This document shows, piece by piece, positions 18,671-29,424 of a stretch of DNA of 64,000 nucleotides. Source of the stretch: CAYOHG01 sp964465125 (GTDB taxonomy: Bacteria > Planctomycetota > Phycisphaerae > UBA1845 > Fen-1342); contig CAYXIO010000010.1 of the NCBI GenBank assembly GCA_964465125.1, positions 22,610-86,609 of the forward strand, read 5' to 3'. A program made the translations under genes and the position numbers. The first letter of the stretch is position 1. The number at the start of each line of letters is the position of its first letter. Under the pieces are notes generated by a model. The model did not search any database. It saw only the letters and a program-made list of their open reading frames with translations, and had not been told where the DNA came from.

Positions 18671-19048
18671 GGGCCGCAGTGTAAAGTTCAGCGTGTGAAG
18701 TTGAAAGCCGCTCGGCGGACGGCGCGCGGTGGACGGGCGTCACCGGCCTACGTGGCGCATCGCGCGCGCGGCCCGTCTACGTTTGGGCCGTGCCGCCGCG
18801 CGCTTTAACGCCGCCGGTGCGCCGCGCGCCGCGCGAGCGGGCGACGGCTCCCGGCGTTTCCGCGTACGAAGTGCGTAAACCACGGATCGGCGGTGGGTTA
18901 TGGACTGGCGCCGCCGCGGTGCGCACTTCGCAGGTTGGCCGCGGATCGTGGTAGACTGCCGCAACCGGTCACTAGCGCGGCCGGTATAAGGCGTGGGCGC
19001 GGAGATGCCGCGCGCCGTGCTCCACCCCGCGCGAACCTGGAGAACGTC
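18671..19048. other. divergent promoter region
   Basis: About 380 bp between the minus-strand permease and plus-strand pilB. It must carry promoters in both directions. No motif was convincing except the GGAGA ribosome binding site of pilB near 19038. Confidence 0.4.
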
Positions 19049-20728
19049 ATGGCGATTGGCGAAGCGCTTGTCGCGAAGGGTCTGATCACCGCCGAGCAAC
19101 TCAAGCTGGCGCTGGCGGCCCGCACGTCGCCGAACGAGCGGGTCGATCAAATCCTGTTGCGGCAACAACTTATCGCCGAGAAGGACCTGATCGCGGTCTT
19201 CAGCGAGCAGCTCATGATTCCGGTCGTCGAGCTGACCGAGTCGGAGATCGATCGGGACTTGCTGGGCCTCATCCCGAGCCGGCTGGTCCATAAGTACTGC
19301 CTGATGCCGGTCGCCAAGAACGGGAAGGGCGTCCGCGTCGCGACCGCCGACCCGTACAACATGTACGCCCTCGACGAGGTCCGCACCTGCATCAACATGG
19401 CGGTCGAGCCGGTCCTCGCCACCAAGGCCGAGATTCAGCGGATGATCCGCGTGTTCTACGGCGTGGGCGGGGACGTGATCCAGGAGATGGTGCAGGAGGC
19501 GGGGGAACTTGAGATTCTCGACGAGCACAAAGTCGAGTCGGAAGACCTCGACATTCAGATGGCCCAGGAAGCCTCGGTCATCAAGCTCGTCAACGAGATT
19601 CTCATCGAGGCGATCGACCAGCGGGCCAGCGACATCCACTTCGAGCCGTTCGAGGGCGATTTCCAGGTGCGCTACCGCATCGACGGCGTGCTGCACATCG
19701 CCAACGTGCCCGCCGAAATCCGCAGGTTTCAGAACGCCATCGTCAGCCGCATCAAAATCCTGTCCAACCTGAACATCGCCGAGCGGCGGCTGCCGCAGGA
19801 CGGCGGCTTCAAGATCAAGGCCCACGGCCGCGAGATCGACCTGCGCGTCAGCGTGATCGCGATGGCGTTCGGCGAGGGGATCGTCCTGCGTATCCTCGAC
19901 CGCACGTCGGTCCGCCTGGAACTGAAGTCGCTGGGCATGGAGGGTCCGGCGCACGACACGTTCATGGACCTGATCAACCGTCCGCACGGCATTCTGCTGG
20001 TCACCGGACCAACCGGCTCGGGCAAGACCACGACGCTGTACGGCGCGCTGCGGGCCATTGTCAGCCCCGAGCTGAAAATCCTGACGATTGAAGACCCGAT
20101 CGAATACTACCTGGACGGCATCAACCAGACGCAGATTCTGCCGAAGATCGGGCTCACGTTTGCGCGGGCCCTGCGGAGCTTTCTGCGGCACGACCCGGAC
20201 GTGATCCTGGTCGGCGAAATTCGCGACAAAGAGACCGCCGAAGTCGCGATCAACGCGTCGCTCACGGGCCACCTGGTCTTCAGTACGCTGCACACCAACG
20301 ATGCCGTCACCGCCACGACGCGTCTGCTCGACATGGGCGTCGAACCGTTCCTGGTCTCCAGCTCGCTCGAAGCGGTGCTCGCGCAGCGGCTCGTCCGCGT
20401 CATCTGCAAGCACTGCAAAGAGGAGTACGTCCATGAGAACCCCGCGCAGCTTCCGCCGGATTTCGGCTACCAGCGCGGCGACCGGCTGTGGCGCGGCCGC
20501 GGGTGCAAGGAATGTCGCAACACGGGCTTCTCCGGCCGGCGGGCGCTCTTTGAGCTGCTGGTGATGACCGACGAGTTGCGGGAGATGGTCTTGCAGCAGG
20601 CGTCGGCGGCACAGCTTCAGAACACGGCCGTGCAGCACGGCCTGGTGCTGATGCGTGAAGCCGGCTGGGACCTCTGCCGCCGTGGGCTGACCACGCCGCA
20701 GGAGGTGCTGCGGGTGACGAAGGCGTAA
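19049..20728 (+). CDS. pilB: type IV pilus assembly/type II secretion ATPase (PilB/GspE)
   Basis: 559-residue hexameric motor ATPase that powers pilus extension or type II secretion. Domains: N-terminal MshEN/GspE-N region (about 1-150), N2 domain with RASDIHFEPFE, then the ATPase core with Walker A GPTGSGKTTTLYG, Asp box with TIEDPIEY, Walker B DVILVGEIRDKETAE and His box LVFSTLHTNDA. A zinc-binding tetracysteine insert (CKHCKEEY, CKECRNTGF) is diagnostic of GspE/PilB. ATG 19049 follows GGAGA. GspE and PilB are hard to separate by sequence alone; the pilT gene at 47.8 kb favours a pilus role. Confidence 0.9.
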   Translation: MAIGEALVAKGLITAEQLKLALAARTSPNERVDQILLRQQLIAEKDLIAVFSEQLMIPVVELTESEIDRDLLGLIPSRLVHKYCLMPVAKNGKGVRVATADPYNMYALDEVRTCINMAVEPVLATKAEIQRMIRVFYGVGGDVIQEMVQEAGELEILDEHKVESEDLDIQMAQEASVIKLVNEILIEAIDQRASDIHFEPFEGDFQVRYRIDGVLHIANVPAEIRRFQNAIVSRIKILSNLNIAERRLPQDGGFKIKAHGREIDLRVSVIAMAFGEGIVLRILDRTSVRLELKSLGMEGPAHDTFMDLINRPHGILLVTGPTGSGKTTTLYGALRAIVSPELKILTIEDPIEYYLDGINQTQILPKIGLTFARALRSFLRHDPDVILVGEIRDKETAEVAINASLTGHLVFSTLHTNDAVTATTRLLDMGVEPFLVSSSLEAVLAQRLVRVICKHCKEEYVHENPAQLPPDFGYQRGDRLWRGRGCKECRNTGFSGRRALFELLVMTDELREMVLQQASAAQLQNTAVQHGLVLMREAGWDLCRRGLTTPQEVLRVTKA

Positions 20729-20765
20729 ACGAAACGGGGAGCCGGCAACGCAGCGCCGGTGTCGT

Positions 20766-20789
20766 GGAGCACAGACGATTCGTCCGTGC
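20766..20789 (+). repeat. palindromic element, family B
   Basis: GGAGCA then stem GCACAGACG/CGTCCGTGC (one G-T pair) around an ATT loop, just after the pilB stop. It could act as a transcript 3' hairpin. Confidence 0.75.
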
Positions 20790-20842
20790 GAGCGGAGCGT
20801 TCGGCCGCAACCTCTGGCCCCCGCTTCGTGGTTGGTACGCCC

Positions 20843-20881
20843 TTGACGGTCGCATATCATTCGTGCATACTAGAGCATATG
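20843..20881 (+). promoter_or_regulatory. vapBC promoter and possible operator
   Basis: TTGACG (20843-20848) and CATACT (20866-20871) are 17 bp apart, a good sigma-70 pair. CATAT at 20853 and ATATG ending at 20881 form an inverted pair over the start site, a sensible place for VapB autorepression. The mRNA leader would be very short, and the start codon lies about 8 bp after the -10 box. Confidence 0.6.
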
Positions 20882-21076
20882 AGAACGACCCTGAACATCG
20901 ACGATGAATTGCTCGCGCGGGCGCGCAAACTGAGCGGAATCGATGAGAAGACCGCGCTCATACATGCCGGCCTGGAAGCCCTGGTTGCCCGTGAAGCGGC
21001 CCGGCGTTTGGCTGCGCTGGGGGGGGTCGCGCCGGCCCTGCGGATGCCGCGCCGCCGCCGACCGCGGAGCGCCTGA
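20879..21076 (+). CDS. vapB: VapB-type antitoxin
   Basis: 65 residues. It opens MRTTLNIDDELLARARKLSG, the ribbon-helix-helix pattern of VapB family 2-like antitoxins, followed by the helix EKTALIHAGLEALVAREAARRLAALGG, and a basic C-terminal tail. It would bind the VapC nuclease and autorepress the operon. The stop overlaps the vapC start (TGATG), a standard toxin-antitoxin arrangement. Confidence 0.88.
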   Translation: MRTTLNIDDELLARARKLSGIDEKTALIHAGLEALVAREAARRLAALGGVAPALRMPRRRRPRSA

Positions 21077-21435
21077 TGCTCGTCGACACGTCCGTCTGGG
21101 TCGCTCACCTGCGGCTGGGTCACGCCCGTCTGGCCGCGCTGCTGCGCGAACGCACGGTGTTGTGCCATCCGTTCGTCATCGGCGAACTGGCCTGCGGGAC
21201 ACTCCCGCGCCGGCGTGAAATCCTGGGTTTGCTCAGCACGCTGCCACAGGCCCCGGTCGCGGACCACGACGAAGTGCTAACGCTTGTCGAGCATGCGGGC
21301 CTCATGGGGTGCGGCGTGGGTTGGGTCGACATGCACTTGCTGTGTTCGACCCTCCTGGCCCACACCGTCCTGTGGACTCTGGACCAGCGTCTGGCGCGGG
21401 CGGCGAGCGTGCTGGGGATTGAAGGCGCCGCGTAG
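21076..21435 (+). CDS. vapC: VapC-type PIN domain toxin
   Basis: 119-residue PIN nuclease. Acidic active-site residues are visible in MLVDTSVWV (Asp4), FVIGELACG (Glu), GWVDMHLL (Asp) and TLDQRL (Asp near residue 104), so the catalytic set looks complete. Family members cleave tRNA or rRNA to stop translation. It overlaps vapB by one base and is inhibited by it by analogy. Confidence 0.9.
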   Translation: MLVDTSVWVAHLRLGHARLAALLRERTVLCHPFVIGELACGTLPRRREILGLLSTLPQAPVADHDEVLTLVEHAGLMGCGVGWVDMHLLCSTLLAHTVLWTLDQRLARAASVLGIEGAA

Positions 21436-21449
21436 CCGGGGACGGCGAA

Positions 21450-21465
21450 TCCCGGCGCGCCGGGA
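21450..21465. repeat. short perfect palindrome
   Basis: TCCCGGCGCGCCGGGA, a 16-bp perfect palindrome, also at 50817-50832 and 61041-61056 (inside carA). Confidence 0.8.
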
Positions 21466-21535
21466 CCGCTTCGCTGTGTTGAATTCGCTCGCTTACGCTT
21501 CGCGGCTCTGATTCGGCCGGTGCGGAATCCGGCCG

Positions 21536-23644
<2,109 letters not shown>

Positions 23645-23779
23645 GCGCCCGATTATATGGGGAGAGCGTGGTGGCGGGCGCGCGACGACGTCCGCAGGTC
23701 GGAGGGACCGGCGTGTGTCCCCCGGGGGCGGCCGGATTCTGGATGCGTGTTGCGGTATAATGACAAGGAGGTCACGACG

Positions 23780-24334
23780 ATGGTTGTGAAAGCCCGCACA
23801 TTCAGCCGCAGCGAGTACCACCGGCTCGCCGAGACGGGCGTGCTGACCGAAGACGACCGGGTCGAGTTGCTTCAGGGGCGCATCAGCGCCATGTCACCGA
23901 TTGGACCGTATCACAGCGGCGTTGTGAACTTCCTGATGGACTTCTTTAAGAATGCACTCGGCCGGCGTGCCGTGGTGTGTGTTCAGAACCCGCTCGCGGC
24001 GGAGGAGGACTCGGAACCGCAGCCGGACCTGATGCTGCTTGCGCCGCGGGAAGATTTCTACCGCCACGCGCACCCGACGCCGGCGGACGTGCTGCTGCTG
24101 ATCGAGGTGGCGGAGGCGTCGCTCGAAGTGGACTGCGATTTCAAGGCCCGGTTGTACGCGCGCGTCGGCGTGACGGAGTACTGGGTGATCGACCTCGTTC
24201 GGCAGACGGTCATTGTCCACCGCCAGCCGGCTAGCGAGCGCTACGCCGACGTCACGACTCACAGGCGCGGAACACACGTCAGCCCGGTGGCGCTGCCCGA
24301 CGTGCAGCTCACCACGGCGGATTGCTTCATCTGA
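23780..24334 (+). CDS. Uma2 family (DUF820) putative endonuclease
   Basis: 184 residues with a PD-(D/E)XK-like fold. It opens with the family motif [23 protein letters not shown], continues with the active-site strand [12 protein letters not shown], the [15 protein letters not shown] element and [17 protein letters not shown] near the C-terminus, which hold the presumed catalytic Asp, Glu and Lys. Members are numerous in cyanobacteria and planctomycetes and their biological role is not settled. ATG 23780 has an excellent AAGGAGGT leader. It is divergent from uvrB. Confidence 0.88.
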   Translation: MVVKARTFSRSEYHRLAETGVLTEDDRVELLQGRISAMSPIGPYHSGVVNFLMDFFKNALGRRAVVCVQNPLAAEEDSEPQPDLMLLAPREDFYRHAHPTPADVLLLIEVAEASLEVDCDFKARLYARVGVTEYWVIDLVRQTVIVHRQPASERYADVTTHRRGTHVSPVALPDVQLTTADCFI

Positions 24335-24457
24335 CTCGAGTCCAGGCTGGCTGGCCGCTCGCGCTTTTGGAGCGCGGCGGCGTCGCGCCGGCACCGGACC
24401 GGGTGGCCACCGGCGCCCCTGGGTCGGGGTACCAGTTCGTTGCCGATCTGCCCGTGG

Positions 24458-25795
24458 CTACGCCCGTTCTTCCGGCATGTCGCTCAGCCGCGTAGCGGCG
24501 CGCTCGTAACGCTGCTTGAAATCCGCGGGCGACAGATGGGCCGCCGCCGCGAGCTTCGCGAGCATCATCGGGTTCTCCAGATCGCTGCGTTCGAGGCGAA
24601 TCTGGTACGCCCGGCAGACCGCGTATTCGTCGGACTTTGTATCGACCTGCCGCACGCGCGCACGGTTTGTCGCCGGGTCCATGATGTCGTTGAAATCCAC
24701 CGTCGCGAGGTTGCCGTTGACCAGCGCGACGATCACGCCGCTGGCCCGGGCCGTGGGTTCCATGAACAGCCGGATGCTGTGGAAACCCAGCGCGCGGCAG
24801 TACGCCATGTCGTGCGGCGTCGGATCCGCCGAGCGGAGTTCGTAGCCGATGTTGTGCGTCACGAGCGGCAGGCTCTCGCCGCGCGACTTGAAGCGGGCCT
24901 GCAATTCCTTCCGAATCAGCTCCAGGAGCGGAACCTCGGCCAGCCGTACGTGCCCCGCCACGTCGACAGGGACTTCGCGACCGAGCAGGCGTTCGAGCTC
25001 CGCGCGGTCGCCCAGCCGATAGGCGAGCCCTTCGGCAATCACGGCCACGCCGTCGCAGCGGCCGGCCAAGGCCCGCTTGATGATGGCCCCTTCGAGCACA
25101 TCGACGATCGCCTGCACCGTGCTGTGTTCGCTGAATTCCTCGGGGATCAGCGTCACGGTCGCCCCGGCCGCCGCGCCGATCGACATCGCCAGCCAGCCTG
25201 CGCTGCGGCCCATGGCGTTGACGAGGTACCAGCGGCCGGTGGTCTGTGAGTCGGTCATCAGGTTCTTGAGGAGTTGGGCCCCGACCATGCGGGCGGTCGA
25301 GAAGCCGAAGGTCGGCTGGTTCTGCGGCAGAGGCAGGTCGTTGTCGATGGTCTTGGGCACGTGGACGATGCGGAGCTTGCCGCCGGCCGCCTCCGCCAGG
25401 AAGCGTGCGCTGAGCACGGTGTCGTCGCCGCCGATCGTCAGCAGGCAGTTCACGCCCAGCTCGCGCATGCGGCCCAGGGCGAGGCCGACCTTCGCGGCGA
25501 GCGGTTCGGCGCGCTGCGTGGTTTTCAGCGCCTCCGGATCCAGCAGGTTGGTCCGGGCCGTGCGCAGAATCGAGCCGCCGTCGAAGTGGATGCGGGCCAC
25601 GCGCGCGATCTCGAGGCGCGTGGTGTGCGTCGGCGGGTCAAACTCGTCGGCGACCAGGTGCCGGAAGCCGTCGTAGAAGCCGATGACCTCGAAGCCGCAG
25701 TTGATGGCCTGGATGGTGGCGGCGCCAATGACGGCGTTGATGCCGGGCGCCGGTCCGCCGCCGACGATGATGCCAAGTCTGCGATGCGTTGCCAT
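24458..25795 (-). CDS. phosphofructokinase, likely pyrophosphate-dependent
   Basis: 445-residue PfkA-superfamily enzyme interconverting fructose 6-phosphate and fructose 1,6-bisphosphate. Two positions distinguish phosphoryl donors in this family: the GGDD sequence (CLLTIGGDDTVLSA) in place of GGDGT, and the Lys in VPKTIDNDLPLP in place of Gly. Both are the pyrophosphate-dependent state. Other motifs: IIVGGGPAPGINAVIG at the N-terminus and NAMGRSAGW for substrate binding. The start ATG 25795 was chosen because upstream in-frame sequence lacks domain character. PPi use is inferred, not proven. Confidence 0.88.
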   Translation of the reverse strand: MATHRRLGIIVGGGPAPGINAVIGAATIQAINCGFEVIGFYDGFRHLVADEFDPPTHTTRLEIARVARIHFDGGSILRTARTNLLDPEALKTTQRAEPLAAKVGLALGRMRELGVNCLLTIGGDDTVLSARFLAEAAGGKLRIVHVPKTIDNDLPLPQNQPTFGFSTARMVGAQLLKNLMTDSQTTGRWYLVNAMGRSAGWLAMSIGAAAGATVTLIPEEFSEHSTVQAIVDVLEGAIIKRALAGRCDGVAVIAEGLAYRLGDRAELERLLGREVPVDVAGHVRLAEVPLLELIRKELQARFKSRGESLPLVTHNIGYELRSADPTPHDMAYCRALGFHSIRLFMEPTARASGVIVALVNGNLATVDFNDIMDPATNRARVRQVDTKSDEYAVCRAYQIRLERSDLENPMMLAKLAAAAHLSPADFKQRYERAATRLSDMPEERA

Positions 25796-26065
25796 TTGCT
25801 TTGACCGTCTGCCAGCGCACGACCCCGGCCATCTGCTGATATCGGTCGGGTCCGCGAACTGGACGCAGCGCAGTATAGGAGCGCGGGGCGCGGTCTCCAA
25901 CCGGCGGAGGGCGCGGTTTCCGCCGATCGCGCGGCTTGGTGCGGGACCGACCGCGAGCGATCCGCGCGAGTGGTGCAAAGACCGGTAATCCGAACGTGTT
26001 CCTTTCACGCGCGGCGCCGCCACGATCGCGCCTGCTGCGCCCTGTCCGACTCCGCGGCGTGTCGG

Positions 26066-28639
26066 TTAGCCCGCTGGTGTCTTGGTGTTCCGGGCGCTCC
26101 GGGTCGCCTGGCGCGTGCCTTTTCGTGCGCGGCACAGCGCGATGGTCGAGATCGTCTTCACCCCCGCCAGCAGCAACGCCGTGCTCGCCAGGCCGAACAC
26201 CGGCACCAGCAACACGCCGCACACCAGCGCCCCCAGGCACGCCCCCGCGTGGTCGGCCCCGACGATCACGCCCGCCGCGGCCCCCGCCCCCGGCGTCAGC
26301 GCCAGTTGGGCGCGACCGGCCAACGCGAACGCCGCCCCACCCAGCAACCCGGTCAGGACGACCAGCCCCGAGATGGTCACTTCGACGATCGTCAGCGCGG
26401 CGGCGGCGGTCTGCAAGCCTGCCAGCCACCGCAGGATGTACGGCACGGCGAACGCCAGCCCGGCGAGCAGCACGTCAAGCAGCGCAAGCCGCGTGAAGTG
26501 GCTGCGTCTTTCACCCCCGGCGCGGGGCACGAGCGCACAGCCGAGCACCAGCCCGCCCATGAACAACGCCACGATCCACCCGATGCGCTGGTAGACGAAG
26601 CCGTAGAGGTTCTGGAACGCGAAGAGCCAGAGGATGCTGAGCGCCATCGTCGCAAACCCCGTGCTCGCCACGGAGTACAGCAGTGCGCCGCGGGCCCACC
26701 CGGTTGCCGCGCCGTGGCGCAGACGCGGCAGCACGAGCGTAAGCAGTGCCACGACGCCGATGCTCAGGGCCACGTCGCGCACGCGCAGCGAACTCAGCCA
26801 CGCGACCACCTGCGTCCGTCCGGTCGCCGCTTCCCACAACGCCAGCCGCTGCATCAGCAGCGTCGAACGCCAGTCTGAATGAACGCTCGGTGTGTCCGCG
26901 GCGTCGAGTTCCGCGCGACGTGCCGCCACCTTGTCCGGCGTGAGCCAGTCCGTCGCCCCCGCGAACCAGGCCGGATCGAAAAGCGGGGCCGTGATCGCGC
27001 GGCGTCCGTAGCGGGCCGCCAACTCATCCGGGGCGGTGGTCAGCAACCCCGGCCGCGTTGCGGCGAAGATGTACGCTGGATCGCCCCAACTCACCAGAAC
27101 TTCGGGAAACGCCGTCCGCAGCGTGGCCCGCAGCGTGCCCAGGTACCCGCGGGCCGCAGGCGTTAGATTGGTCGGTGTGGCCGCGGCGGTCAGGCAGACG
27201 ACCGCGTCCGCCGTCAGCACACGGCGCAGCTCCGCGAAGAATTCCGTCGTGTACAGCCGCGCGCGCAGGGCGGTGGTCGGCTCCGGCAGGCGGGCGAGAA
27301 CGAGATCGAACTGCGCGTGTTGGGTTTTCACGAAGTAGCGCGCGTCGGCGTGGTGGACCGTGACGCGCGGGTCGGCAAGCGCGGCACGATCCACTTCCGC
27401 CAGGAATGGGGCGATCATCTCAAGCTGCCGCGCGTCGGTCTCGACGTAATCCACGTGTTCCAGCGGGTGCCGCAGGATTTCCGCCAGCAGCCCTTCCGCC
27501 CCGCCGCCGATGAGCAGGACCCGCCGCGGCTGCGGGTGTTCGCACAGCCAGAAGTGCGCCAGCGGGACGTAGGTGTACGGATCGGGGAAGTCCGCGGCGA
27601 CGTGTCCGTCGCAGTACAGCGTGTACTGCCCGGCCCGCCGGCCGACGGCGAGGTTTTGGTACTTCGACTCGGCGGTCGCGACCAGCTCGTAGCCGGGCGC
27701 GGTGTGGCGCCAGCGCAGCTCGAGCAGGCGTTGCTCGATGGTCCGCCCGGCGGCGGCAGCGCAGGCGAAACCCAGCAGCGCGACCGCGACCAAAGTGCGT
27801 GCGACGCCGCTTCTTGCCGCTAGCGGCACGCAGGCCGCCGCCGTCAGCACGCCGCACAGCGCGACGAGCTGGGTGGGCGGAAATCGCTCGACGGCCCAGA
27901 AGCTGAACGCCGCCCCGCCGACCAGGCTGCCGAGCGCTTCGAGGGCGTACACCTGCCCCAGCGCGAGCGCCGCACTCGCGCCCTCGTGGCGGCCCGCACC
28001 CCGCGCGGCCGCGGCGGACGCGATCGGCCGCTGTCCATTGGGCCTTTCGTCGCGTGCGTTGCACAGACTGATAGTCTGTGCTCCACCAGATGCGTCGCGC
28101 AGACTGATAGTCTGTGCTCCACCGGATGCGTCGCACAGACTGATAGTCTGTGCTCCACTCCGAGGGAACTTGCCCCTTTGAATGGCGCACGCCAACGGAA
28201 ACGCCACCCCCACGAGCATCCCCACCGGTGTCACCAGCACGGCGCCGGCTAACGCGACGCGCGGCAGAGGGAGCAGTTCTCCCGGTCCGACGCCCAGCCA
28301 GGCCCGCGCCCCGCGAAACGCACACAACTCGACGCCGGCGACGACGGGTAGCGCCAGCAAGACCGCGCTCAGCAGGGCCACGGCCTTTCCTTGCACGCGC
28401 TCCGCCACCCGGCCGCCGGCGGCGCCGCCCAGCGCCACCCCCGCCAGCCAGGCACACAGCACCAACCCCCACGCAAACTCGCTACCGTACAGCAGCACGG
28501 TTGCCTCGCGCAGCAGCAGCGCTTGCAGCACCAGCGCTTGAATCCCCCAGACAATGACAACCGCCGCCAGCCACAGACACGCCGCCCGACCGCCGGACTT
28601 CGCGTCCGACGGGCTGTAGTCCTCAACCGCGGGCGGCAT
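26066..28639 (-). CDS. membrane-embedded spermidine synthase-like protein
   Basis: 857 residues. An N-terminal block of about six membrane helices (30-330, interrupted) precedes a cytoplasmic Rossmann methyltransferase-fold domain (about 370-560) that matches spermidine synthase: LLIGGGAEGLLAEIL, VDYVETDARQLEM, DPRVTVHHADARYF and DLVLARLPEP. Another block of about seven helices follows. The aminopropyltransferase gate-keeper Asp motif is degenerate (LARLPEP where DxxDP is expected), so polyamine synthesis should not be assumed. Residues about 162-199 come from three tandem palindromic repeats (28061-28156) placed in a loop. Confidence 0.8.
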   Translation of the reverse strand: MPPAVEDYSPSDAKSGGRAACLWLAAVVIVWGIQALVLQALLLREATVLLYGSEFAWGLVLCAWLAGVALGGAAGGRVAERVQGKAVALLSAVLLALPVVAGVELCAFRGARAWLGVGPGELLPLPRVALAGAVLVTPVGMLVGVAFPLACAIQRGKFPRSGAQTISLCDASGGAQTISLRDASGGAQTISLCNARDERPNGQRPIASAAAARGAGRHEGASAALALGQVYALEALGSLVGGAAFSFWAVERFPPTQLVALCGVLTAAACVPLAARSGVARTLVAVALLGFACAAAAGRTIEQRLLELRWRHTAPGYELVATAESKYQNLAVGRRAGQYTLYCDGHVAADFPDPYTYVPLAHFWLCEHPQPRRVLLIGGGAEGLLAEILRHPLEHVDYVETDARQLEMIAPFLAEVDRAALADPRVTVHHADARYFVKTQHAQFDLVLARLPEPTTALRARLYTTEFFAELRRVLTADAVVCLTAAATPTNLTPAARGYLGTLRATLRTAFPEVLVSWGDPAYIFAATRPGLLTTAPDELAARYGRRAITAPLFDPAWFAGATDWLTPDKVAARRAELDAADTPSVHSDWRSTLLMQRLALWEAATGRTQVVAWLSSLRVRDVALSIGVVALLTLVLPRLRHGAATGWARGALLYSVASTGFATMALSILWLFAFQNLYGFVYQRIGWIVALFMGGLVLGCALVPRAGGERRSHFTRLALLDVLLAGLAFAVPYILRWLAGLQTAAAALTIVEVTISGLVVLTGLLGGAAFALAGRAQLALTPGAGAAAGVIVGADHAGACLGALVCGVLLVPVFGLASTALLLAGVKTISTIALCRARKGTRQATRSARNTKTPAG
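28061..28156 (-). repeat. three tandem family B elements inside a coding sequence
   Basis: Units start at 28061, 28097 and 28133, an exact 36-bp period (12 codons). Each holds stem GCACAGACT/AGTCTGTGC with a GAT loop (one unit has GCGCAGACT). The coding strand reads GGAQTISLCDAS, then GGAQTISLRDAS and a third similar unit, all in frame. Confidence 0.92.
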
Positions 28640-28701
28640 GGCACGGTCTCCGGTTCGGCGACTGGGCGGTATGATAGCGGGGTCTACGAGGCAGGCGACG
28701 T

Positions 28702-29424
28702 ATGCCCACCTTCTTCGCACGCCGGTACTTTCGGCCGGTCGCGGCGGTCAGCCGCACCGAGCAAGCTGTCGGTGCCTTCATTCTGCTGCTGCTGGCGGTC
28801 ATTTTCGGCGGCATGGCGTGGCACGTGCGCTCGGACCGTGACGACCCGTTTGCCCCCGTGCTCGTCGGCGAACCCGCCCGCGCCTGGCAGTTTCCGGAGC
28901 TGCCGGGCTGGCAGCCGCCCGAAGCCGCGGAACACTACGCCTCGGATGAGCTGTACCTGAAGATCAACGGTCGGGCGGAGTTTTACCTTCAACATCAGGT
29001 CACGGGCCTGGTCTTTGGGACATATACCCATGTGCTGAACCCGGACCGGACGATCGATGTCTACTGCTACACGATGCGCACAGCGGAGGCCGCCCGTGCC
29101 GCGTACGAGGCGGAGAAACCCGCGGACGGCATCGCTCTTGACAGCGACGCCACGGGTTATACATCGGCGGGTGCCGTGTTTGCCTGCGTCGCCGCACACT
29201 ACCTTCAGGTGTTGCCCGCCCGCGAAGCCGCGGAGGACGCCGCCGCCGCACGCGACTTGATGGTCCGCCTGTCTGCCGCGGTGCTGAATGGATGTGCGCG
29301 AATGGGGGGCGCCTGTCCGAGCCGCGAGCGCAAGCTCGCGGACATACTGGCGACCGCTCGCGCGGTCGGCTCGGATCTGCGCGGCCGAATCGCGCACGGT
29401 GCTTTAGGTCTTGGCCAGCCGTGA
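28702..29424 (+). CDS. membrane-anchored protein, DUF6599-like
   Basis: 240 residues: one N-terminal membrane helix (AVGAFILLLLAVIFGGMAWHV) and an extracytoplasmic alpha/beta domain with DELYLKINGRAEFYL, which I associate with the DUF6599 group of planctomycete proteins. The C-terminal 40 residues (about 195-234) are encoded by a 120-bp repeat also found at 46741, so the native C-terminus may have been replaced. The stop overlaps the next start (TGATG), so this is the first gene of a redox operon with DUF362 and polyferredoxin genes. Confidence 0.72.
   Translation: MPTFFARRYFRPVAAVSRTEQAVGAFILLLLAVIFGGMAWHVRSDRDDPFAPVLVGEPARAWQFPELPGWQPPEAAEHYASDELYLKINGRAEFYLQHQVTGLVFGTYTHVLNPDRTIDVYCYTMRTAEAARAAYEAEKPADGIALDSDATGYTSAGAVFACVAAHYLQVLPAREAAEDAAAARDLMVRLSAAVLNGCARMGGACPSRERKLADILATARAVGSDLRGRIAHGALGLGQP
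29282..29401 (+). repeat. 120-bp dispersed repeat, copy 1
   Basis: Nearly the same sequence lies at 46741-46861. It contains a perfect hairpin CCGCGAGC/GCTCGCGG with a GCAA tetraloop and a second CGACCGC/GCGGTCG hairpin. Here it is in frame and ends the coding region. Confidence 0.85.

Noticed and set aside
18740..20860. 706-residue minus-strand open frame opposite pilB
   Set aside because: It mirrors the PilB coding sequence; the real protein carries Walker motifs on the plus strand.
28061..28156. CRISPR array
   Set aside because: The 36-bp period has no variable spacers; units are palindromic and in frame with a protein.
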